Below are positions 57,528 to 64,000 of a stretch of DNA of 64,000 nucleotides, one piece after another. A model generated the notes under the pieces. The model saw nothing but the letters and a program-made list of their open reading frames with translations, made no database searches and was not told the origin of the DNA. The DNA is from Nakazawaea peltata. Its lineage: Eukaryota > Ascomycota > Pichiomycetes > Alaninales > Pachysolenaceae. Made by a program: the position numbers and the translations under genes. The stretch is taken from NCBI GenBank assembly GCA_001599355.1, contig BCGQ01000001.1, positions 499,135-563,134 on the forward strand. The letters run 5' to 3'. Every line of letters begins with the position of its first letter. Position 1 is the first letter of the stretch.

Positions 57528-60011
57528 ATGTCCGATGAAGTCGATTATTCTTCATTGCCGTTAGAAGAACGGACCGTCCATAAGGTCTGGAAAGTGAGAA
57601 TGGGAGCATATGAGGAGATGATCGCCCTTTTCTCCAAGACTCTGAACGAAGATGACGAAATCTTCTCAAAATTAGCCCTGCCTGATGTGTTTAGAAAGAT
57701 CGTAACCGATAGCAATGTCGTGTCTCAAGAGACAGGTGTTAACTGTTTATGTAAGATTTTGGAATTTGGTGGTTCTAAAGTCGCCACCCGCTTAAGAAAT
57801 GTCATGGATGTATTGTGTGAGAAGTCCTTTATTAGTGCTAGGGCAGGTACCAAGCAGAAGGCTACCGAGCTGTTAATGTTGTACATTGAATTATTGGATG
57901 GACCTGAATTGGTGTTTGAACTGATCTTACCCTTCTTGAGCCATAAGATTCCTAAAGTGGTGGCTGCTGCTACTAAATCATTGACTGAGATTTTTACTCG
58001 GTTTGGATGTCAGACATGTTCTCCTCAACTGGTGCTTCCATTGATCCCAAAATTGTTTGCTCATGCTGATAAGAATGTTAGACTGGAGGCTACTGCGTTG
58101 TCGATCGAGTTGTATAAGTGGATGGGTGATCTGTTTGAGCAGTTGGTATTTGGTGAGTTGAAACCTGTTCAACAGAAAGATTTGAAGGCTGCTTTTGACA
58201 AGGTTCAAGATAAACCACAACTGACTAGACTTTTGAAATCACAGAAATTAGCTGCTGAAGCTGCTGCAATGGCAAATTCTGCCGATCCTGTTGATCCTTC
58301 TGCTGATGGTGATGTTGAAATGGCCGATACTACTACGGAAGCTCTGACTTCGGCACCAACATTGGATCTGTATTCAATGGCATCTCCAGTCGATGTACTT
58401 TCCAATCCTCCAGAGAACTTTTACGAAAGATTAAAAGCTGTTAAATGGTCCGAACGTAAAGAAGCTCTTGAAGAGTATTATAAAATTTTGAATACCATCA
58501 AGATCAAAGATGGTGATTTCAACGAATTGATTAGAACTTTGAGTAAAATAGTCGCTAAGGATGCCAATATTCAGAATGTCACCGTGGCGGCCAACTGTAT
58601 TGAAGCAATTGCCAAGGGTTTAAGAAATGGTTTCTCTCGTTATAGTAGTTTTGTTACACCTGCATTGTTGGAAAGGTCTAAAGAGAAGAAACAGACCGTT
58701 GCCGATGCAATTTCAAGTTCATTGGATGCTGTATTCTCTAGTTCTGGTCTCTCATTTGTTATCGAAGATATCATCAAGTTTTTAGACCACAAAACTCCTC
58801 AGATTAAGATTGCAACTCTGCAATTTGCTACTAGATGTTTCCAGAAGACGACTGTAGTACCATCTAGAAGTGAAGTCGACGCTGTTATGCCTGTCTTGGT
58901 TTCAATGTTATCTTATTCTCAAGAACCAGTAAGAGCTGCTGCTTCGGAATCGATTGGTACTTTGATGAAAATCACAGGGGAACGTGAATTGAATAGTTAT
59001 TTGGAGAAAGTAGATGAGAACAGGTTAGGAAAAGTGAAGGAATTCTTTGAAAAAGCTGAAATCGTTGCAACTAAACTGCAACAGAAGCAAGCTCCTGTCC
59101 CTAGACTGCCATCTCTGGTGCCATCTCTTAAACCTCATGCTGTCATCAATAGTTCAGGCAGTCGCCCTGGCCAGAGAACCAGTGCATCCAGACCAAGTTT
59201 ACTTCCACCAACTAATAGACAATCCATGTTGAAGAAACCATTGGCCTCTGACTCCTCATTACCTTCTAAAAGAATGGCTACATCTCCCCTGAAAAACGAA
59301 TCAAAACCACCACAAGGAAGGTTGACTAATATGGGTAGATCGTTACAATCCAGGACCTTGTCGAGTGCTAATTCTCCTCCTTTGTTAATGAGAGACGAGA
59401 TGAGTGCCTCAGACAAACAAGAATTAGAAATGTTACGTCAACAGAAGTTGAATTGGATTAAGGAGAAAGATGATATGCAATGGAAAATAAACGATTTGAG
59501 TACGAGAGAGGAAAGATTAATGAAGGAAATTGCCTCGTTACAACTGCGAAATGAGACCTTGATGGAAGAACAGACTAAACATATTATAAACCTGAAGTCT
59601 AAGGAGACTCAATTGTCCAGATTACAGGGAGATCTTGAACTTGCTCGTAAGAGAATTAATGGCTTAGAAGCAGATCAATTACAACAGCAAAGAAATGCTG
59701 TAGGACTGAGTACTGCAGCTTCAACCGAGGGATCAATGACTCCTGTGAAGAAGGATTATGTCTCTCCATTTGAAAATCCAAGCTTGGGCTCCGATTTATC
59801 TTCCAAAGTCAAACGTTTATCAATCGATAATGGCGACAAGGAGAACAGTTCTCCACAGTTGAATTTCAGTAGAAGTAAACTTGATATTGATTTGGATACA
59901 ACTGATGATAGTTGGAGACGTGCGGCTGAAGTGACATCTCAATTGAAGGCTAGAATTGAGAAGATGAAAGCTCGTTCCAGACGTGATGTTTCCAGCTTTT
60001 CCAAGCAATGA
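57528..60011 (+). CDS. STU2: Microtubule polymerase Stu2 (XMAP215/TOG)
   Basis: Promotes microtubule plus-end growth and works at kinetochores and spindle poles. The 827-residue protein has two TOG domains: the first starts at LPLEERTVHKVWKVRMGAYEEM (HEAT repeats to about 230), the second at YERLKAVKWSERKEALEEYYKIL (about 300-510). A basic Ser/Pro-rich linker follows (about 520-620), then a dimerising coiled coil (about 632-720), and a C-terminal helix with WRRAAEVTSQLKARIEKMK. The order and the two-TOG count are typical of yeast Stu2. Divergent from EIF3K over about 210 bases. Confidence 0.95.
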   Translation: MSDEVDYSSLPLEERTVHKVWKVRMGAYEEMIALFSKTLNEDDEIFSKLALPDVFRKIVTDSNVVSQETGVNCLCKILEFGGSKVATRLRNVMDVLCEKSFISARAGTKQKATELLMLYIELLDGPELVFELILPFLSHKIPKVVAAATKSLTEIFTRFGCQTCSPQLVLPLIPKLFAHADKNVRLEATALSIELYKWMGDLFEQLVFGELKPVQQKDLKAAFDKVQDKPQLTRLLKSQKLAAEAAAMANSADPVDPSADGDVEMADTTTEALTSAPTLDLYSMASPVDVLSNPPENFYERLKAVKWSERKEALEEYYKILNTIKIKDGDFNELIRTLSKIVAKDANIQNVTVAANCIEAIAKGLRNGFSRYSSFVTPALLERSKEKKQTVADAISSSLDAVFSSSGLSFVIEDIIKFLDHKTPQIKIATLQFATRCFQKTTVVPSRSEVDAVMPVLVSMLSYSQEPVRAAASESIGTLMKITGERELNSYLEKVDENRLGKVKEFFEKAEIVATKLQQKQAPVPRLPSLVPSLKPHAVINSSGSRPGQRTSASRPSLLPPTNRQSMLKKPLASDSSLPSKRMATSPLKNESKPPQGRLTNMGRSLQSRTLSSANSPPLLMRDEMSASDKQELEMLRQQKLNWIKEKDDMQWKINDLSTREERLMKEIASLQLRNETLMEEQTKHIINLKSKETQLSRLQGDLELARKRINGLEADQLQQQRNAVGLSTAASTEGSMTPVKKDYVSPFENPSLGSDLSSKVKRLSIDNGDKENSSPQLNFSRSKLDIDLDTTDDSWRRAAEVTSQLKARIEKMKARSRRDVSSFSKQ

Positions 60012-60235
60012 TTGCCATACCCTCCCAAGATGTGATGACGACCAAGACCCGACTTCTAACTGAGCAATGACCTGTATAATGAAACTTTCGTAATTTGCTA
60101 TCACCAGTTGTAGATATCCAGTAATTTGCTTAGTAGTGCAATATTTCCAAATCCGAAAAGTGCGCCTAACCGGCGTAACTCTTCGCTCATTTCTTCAGAG
60201 TTGCCGTTTTCGGCTATTGGGCGAAATTTTGTTAG

Positions 60236-60300
60236 GAGTCAAAAAAGTGAAAAAAAAAGAGTTGATTTGAACAGAGTTAAAAAGAGTCAAGAAAGAGTCA
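60236..60300 (+). promoter_or_regulatory. Three GAGTCA sites upstream of CIR1
   Basis: GAGTCA at 60236-60241, 60284-60289 and 60295-60300, ending 33 bases before the CIR1 ATG, within an A-rich plus strand. This is the Gcn4/AP-1-type half of TGASTCA. The nearest copy may even lie in the transcript leader, which would argue against a binding role for that copy. Confidence 0.4.
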
Positions 60301-60333
60301 ACTCAACCCAAGGCCGTAAAGAACGTAACCAAG

Positions 60334-61110
60334 ATGTCCTCAAAGTTAAGAATTCTCGTTCCAGTTAAAAGAGTTGTCGATGCTGCCTTGAAACCAAGAA
60401 TCAACAAGACCAATACCGGTGTCGAAACCAAAGGTATCAAGTTCAGTATGAACCCATTCGACGATATCGCTGTTGAAGAAGCTTGTAAGATCAAGAGCGC
60501 CCACAAAGGATTAGTAGAGAACATTCACGCTGTATCAATTGGTCCAACTAAGCTGCAAGATATCTTGAGAACTGCTTTGCTGAAAGGTTGTGATGATTCT
60601 ACTTTGGTCAGCATCAAGGAAGATGAAGAAGTTGAACCATTGCAAGTTTCCAAGATTTTGAAGAAAATTGCCGAGGAACAAAACTCCAATTTGATCATTA
60701 TGGGTAAGCAACTGATTGATGATGATTCTAATCAAACAGGTCAAATGTTGCTGCTGTTATTAGGATGGCCACAACTGACTAATGCTGCTAAGGTTGAGAT
60801 CCTTGATAATGGAGAATCCGTTCAAGTCACTAGAGAAATCGACGGTGGTGAACAGATTGTCAAGCTGAAATTACCAATGATTATCACTACTGATTTGAGA
60901 TTGAATGAGCCAAAGTTTGTCACCTTACCAAAAATGATGAAGGCCAAGAAGAAGCCATTGAAGAATGTCAAATTAGCTGATTTGGGTTTTGAATTGGAAA
61001 AGAGATTGGAAGTTTTGAAAGTTGAAGAACCTCTGGCCAGAAGTGCTGGTATTAAGGTTGCCAATGTTGATGAGTTGGTTGCTAAGTTGAAGGACTTGAA
61101 GGCTATTTAA
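60334..61110 (+). CDS. CIR1: Electron transfer flavoprotein beta subunit
   Basis: Mitochondrial ETF beta, accepting electrons from acyl-CoA and similar dehydrogenases. The 258-residue protein: RILVPVKRVVD at the start, KFSMNPFDDIAVEEA, AVSIGPTK, IIMGKQxIDDD, TGQMLxxLLGWPQxTNAAKVE and the signature VTREIDGGEQIVK...LPMIITTDLRLN. Positions marked x, and further ones at residues 74 and 83, are CTG; S. cerevisiae Cir1 as I recall it has Ala at nearly all and Gly at one. This gene alone nearly decides the CTG reading. The start is the first ATG in frame. Confidence 0.96.
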   Translation: MSSKLRILVPVKRVVDAALKPRINKTNTGVETKGIKFSMNPFDDIAVEEACKIKSAHKGLVENIHAVSIGPTKLQDILRTALLKGCDDSTLVSIKEDEEVEPLQVSKILKKIAEEQNSNLIIMGKQLIDDDSNQTGQMLLLLLGWPQLTNAAKVEILDNGESVQVTREIDGGEQIVKLKLPMIITTDLRLNEPKFVTLPKMMKAKKKPLKNVKLADLGFELEKRLEVLKVEEPLARSAGIKVANVDELVAKLKDLKAI

Positions 61111-61361
61111 GTTTAGAAAATGTTAATGATTAAGTAAAGGAGATGTGTGTAAGCGTAAGACTGAGTAATTTGTAGATCGAGATTTAGATCGGTGCATAGT
61201 ATGGTCATGCAGCTGTTCCCTGCGGGCTCGGCAGATGCTCCAGAGCCTCAGACCCGAAGCCCCAGCTCTACTCCTGACTTTCCTCCGGACTCCCCCAAAA
61301 TCTCTCTATGTTTTTCCTTAAGCGAAACTCCACAAAGAAAACCACGCAAAGCCAAGGTTTT

Positions 61362-61400
61362 GTATGGAGTTTTTGTATGGAGTTTTTGTATGGAGTTTTT
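61362..61400 (+). repeat. 13-nt tandem repeat GTATGGAGTTTTT
   Basis: Three exact copies (61362-61374, 61375-61387, 61388-61400), followed by degenerate copies to about 61435. They lie about 90-130 bases before the TDA10 ATG. The unit is not a multiple of three although the surrounding frame is open, which argues that it is non-coding leader. Confidence 0.88.
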
Positions 61401-61488
61401 GTATGGGCTTTGTGTGGAGTTTTGTATGGGCTTTTTTAAGCGATTTTTAAGCGCTTTGGATAAGTTCCATGATATTTCCACCACCACA

Positions 61489-62352
61489 ATGACCACAATT
61501 ACAAAGTCAATTGAATTCCTTAAACCTCTCATCCAACAGTTTATCGAATCTCATAAGGAAGGTCCCTTCATAATTGGAGTAAGTGGCCCACAAGGCTCTG
61601 GAAAATCGTACCTCTCTTCACATTTATCAGCCGCACTTAACAAAGAGATATTTCAAGACCTTACAACGGTGGACGTCTCAACTGATGACTTCTATTTGAC
61701 TTATGAAGATCAATCGAAGTTGGCTGCCCAAGGAAATTGGATGTGCTCCGGCAGAGGCCCTCCAGGAACCCATGACTTGCCTTTGATCCAACAGTTCTTA
61801 ACTAAAGTTAAGGCTGGTCTTATCACACCAATTCCTAGGTACGATAAAAGTGCTCATCTGGGGAAAGGAGACAGAATGCCGGAAAGTCAATGGAAGAAGA
61901 CCGAGAAGAAGATAGATATTTTAATTGTAGAAGGTTGGTTCAACGGATTCAAGTCGATTCACAACCAGGATGTGTTACTATCAAGATATGAGTCGTGGAT
62001 TAAGGGCAAATATGCCAATCAGGTTGGACCAGAAGATGTCAAACAATTGAATGACCATTTAGCCGATTACGAACCGATATGGAGCCAATTCGATCTGTTC
62101 GTATATCTATCCACAGACGACTTATCAAACGTGTATAAATGGAGATTGCAACAAGAACATGCGTTGAAACTGTCAAATCTGGGGAAGGGAATGACTGATC
62201 TGGAGGTGGAGAAATTCGTAGATAGATATATGCCTAGTTACCTGCTTTATTACTCTGATTTGATTTCCGGACCTGGAGTATCTGCTAAAGGTAACAATTT
62301 GAGATTAAAGATTGATCTTGAGAGGAACGTTATTGACACTACAGTACTATAA
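61489..62352 (+). CDS. TDA10: Glycerate-kinase-like ATP-binding protein Tda10
   Basis: P-loop kinase-fold protein of unknown substrate, related to uridine/pantothenate and plant glycerate kinases. 287 residues from ATG 61489, against 290 in S. cerevisiae. Walker A GPQGSGKS at 33-40, STDDFYLTYEDQ, GRGPPGTHDLPL, PRYDKSAHLGKGDR and EGWFNGF are the family blocks. The frame stays open upstream to 61192 (99 more codons from a non-ATG start), but that part contains the 13-nt repeat and no homology, so it is left out. Confidence 0.93.
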   Translation: MTTITKSIEFLKPLIQQFIESHKEGPFIIGVSGPQGSGKSYLSSHLSAALNKEIFQDLTTVDVSTDDFYLTYEDQSKLAAQGNWMCSGRGPPGTHDLPLIQQFLTKVKAGLITPIPRYDKSAHLGKGDRMPESQWKKTEKKIDILIVEGWFNGFKSIHNQDVLLSRYESWIKGKYANQVGPEDVKQLNDHLADYEPIWSQFDLFVYLSTDDLSNVYKWRLQQEHALKLSNLGKGMTDLEVEKFVDRYMPSYLLYYSDLISGPGVSAKGNNLRLKIDLERNVIDTTVL

Positions 62353-62459
62353 TAAAAAAACAGCGTATATTTGTTAACTCCTATATATATCCGTAACCCA
62401 AAATGAATGTAAAGTGTTTAAAGCGAGTGAAAGCAAGAAAATGTTAGGTGAAAGAGCAT

Positions 62460-63404
62460 TTAGAATCTCATTTCGTATTGTCTCAAGAGATCGTTTAATT
62501 CTCTTTCTTCGTAAAGAGCCATATTTTTGGTGTTTGTTAAAGAAATCTGTTGAGGTTTCATGACACGTTGGACCATGATGTCCTCAGAGTCAGATCCTAA
62601 AGTTCTTACAGAGCAAGTTGAACTAGCTCTGGAATGGAGAGAGTCCATTGAGACTGATCTAGATGTAGAGGCCGAAACCGAAGGACGTTGAGGTGAAGAA
62701 CCAGAACTTTGAATTGGTGAAGGCAATGGGGAGACAGGATATGCGACTTGTTGTTGTCTGTTGATATAACCCAGTTGCAGTGATGGTACTTGAAGGTAAG
62801 AAGCTTGCTTCAATTTCTGTTGTTGTTTCTGTAAAGAACGACGCATCTTCATCAGTTTTCTCAAGTCTTGCTTGATTGGCTCAATGAATCTTCTCAAAGA
62901 ATTACATAATTCAGTTTCGTCGATACGTAAATCCCAATCTAATAAATACAACAATTGTCTCTCCATCAAATTAACATCTTTTTTATCGAAAAGAGAGTCG
63001 GTGTAGGTGGCCCAATGCTTATTCTTAGGGGACGAGTCATTGTGATATTTGGATGACAAGATCAAACAAGCAAGGAAAATACGATGTCTGGTACATGGCA
63101 AACCTTGCAGGTCCTTTGGTAACTTTTCTTTTAATCTGTTGAGGTAGACAACGGTAGCCATCAAAGTACCGGTATAAACGTTGGTGTATCTAACCAATTT
63201 GGTGATGAAGGTCATCATGGAAGGCAAATGAGACAGCTGGTTCTTCTGAGATGGAGATCCTGGTGGAGAAGGGTACTTGGACAGCAGCTGTTGCTTATCC
63301 AGGGAGCATGGTAAAACTTGCAAGGCATTGACGACCAAATGATGGATCATCTCTTGAGAGACTGGAGACTTCAAGAGAATGTTTAAAGCTTGTGAATCGG
63401 ACAT
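62460..63404 (-). CDS. Pho85-type G1 cyclin (Pcl1/Pcl2 class)
   Basis: 314 residues. The cyclin box (about 60-170) has the Pcl-type blocks LPSMMTFITKLVRYTNVYTGTLMATVVYLNRL, HRIFLACLILSSKYHNDSSPKNKHWATYT and NLMERQLLYLLDWDLRI (typical of Pcl1/2/9), followed by LRRFIEPI. The C-terminal third is a Gln-rich coil and a Ser/Pro-rich tail, plausibly a phosphodegron. It would activate Pho85 in late G1 for bud and polarity control. Which Pcl it is cannot be fixed. ATG at 63404. Confidence 0.92.
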   Translation of the reverse strand: MSDSQALNILLKSPVSQEMIHHLVVNALQVLPCSLDKQQLLSKYPSPPGSPSQKNQLSHLPSMMTFITKLVRYTNVYTGTLMATVVYLNRLKEKLPKDLQGLPCTRHRIFLACLILSSKYHNDSSPKNKHWATYTDSLFDKKDVNLMERQLLYLLDWDLRIDETELCNSLRRFIEPIKQDLRKLMKMRRSLQKQQQKLKQASYLQVPSLQLGYINRQQQVAYPVSPLPSPIQSSGSSPQRPSVSASTSRSVSMDSLHSRASSTCSVRTLGSDSEDIMVQRVMKPQQISLTNTKNMALYEERELNDLLRQYEMRF

Positions 63405-64000
63405 TGTAGTAAATTATGAATGTAATGAAGTGAACGCTTATGAACCAATGGGTTGAAAAATAGAGCCAAATCTTGGGATATATATATCTGCAGGAAACCC
63501 TCAGAGTTGTCGGTGAATTGATTGATAAATTTCCCTTTTTGAATAAATGGGCTTGAAAAAAAGGAGAGACCTTCCCCTTCCTGCTGCTTCGTGCACATTA
63601 GAGGTTGTGCTTTCAAACAGAACACCGTTTGGAACTATTAAGACGTGCATCCCCGACGTTCTAGGTCCATTGATCAACCTGCATGAAAAATTGGTGTTTT
63701 TCTTGATCGAAATTTCCTATTTGGGCGATTTGAAACAATAGAAAATTGTGAGTTTACTCCTTTTTGCTGCGCGTCAGGAAAGAAAAGGACGTGTCGTGCG
63801 TCAGAAGGAGAAGTGTGAGAAAAAGGGGGGGAAGAGGTAGCGTGTTTTAGAAAAAGGGGAAGGGAGGGAATAAGCCAACGGAAGGATGGTGATAGCGTTG
63901 GATGGTGAATAGAATAGAGGCTGGTGAATAGAATCGCGATTAGGGGCTGATGAATAGAGGCTGACAAAGAGAGGTTGGTACTACTGTTTGAGGCTTGATC
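63405..64000. other. Right-edge intergenic sequence
   Basis: Promoter of the cyclin gene, then purine-rich unique sequence with repeated GGTGAATAGAAT/GATGAATAGAGG-like units at about 63900-63970. No gene seen up to the edge. Confidence 0.5.

Overview
The window is nuclear DNA from a budding yeast (Saccharomycotina). It carries 30 protein genes that I can support, plus the last codons of one more at the left edge. They are compact, mostly well-known yeast genes, with short introns that all carry a perfect TACTAAC branch site. The most informative property is the genetic code. In-frame CTG codons repeatedly fall where the family has alanine: HDAEH in ADE8, PPALP in YPK9, GKQAIDDD and WPQAT in CIR1, RRYEAY and NAQLRK in CDC48, LLQATP in ZRC1. 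They do not behave as leucine, and serine does not fit either. This points to the CUG-Ala clade (Pachysolen / Nakazawaea / Peterozyma type; NCBI table 26). CTG-encoded leucines in any standard-code translation of this window should be read as alanine. Species cannot be named from the sequence alone.

Layout: 1-56 end of an unknown gene; 909-6753 CDC48, IDH2, ADE8 (all +) and PUP1 (-, intron); 7007-10750 TRS120 (+); 11190-21623 EFT2 (-, 391-nt intron), PKC1 (-) and SEA4 (-, 48-nt intron); 21624-24097 a 2.5-kb stretch without a gene; 24098-28303 an unrecognised coiled-coil gene (+), a bHLH regulator (-) and SFT2 (+); 28304-35712 ZRC1 (+), a GT15 mannosyltransferase (-), an unrecognised protein with KEN and RVxF motifs (-), a perilipin-like gene (+) and PEF1 (-); 36139-40446 RPS10 (-), an Mpv17/PMP22 protein (+) and a divergent septin (+); 40834-44664 MTF1 (-), TAF7 (+) and a WBP2/GRAM-type protein (+); 44665-46611 a second gene-poor stretch; 46612-57314 SNF2 (+), a twin-CX9C protein (+), YPK9 (-) and an eIF3k orthologue (-); 57528-63404 STU2 (+), CIR1 (+), TDA10 (+) and a Pho85-type cyclin (-).

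There is no operon logic. The genes are housekeeping functions in protein turnover, translation, vesicle traffic, mitochondrial metabolism, chromatin, cell-wall signalling and metal transport. Several first exons are only 4-126 nt long. They were rebuilt here from donor, branch site and acceptor, and from agreement of the joined protein with its family. Ten introns in nine of thirty genes is a high density for a yeast, and most are 48-59 nt long. Two of them appear to end in AAG. The gene-poor stretches hold no tRNA, transposon or other gene that I could recognise. Several promoters contain minisatellites or G-rich runs.
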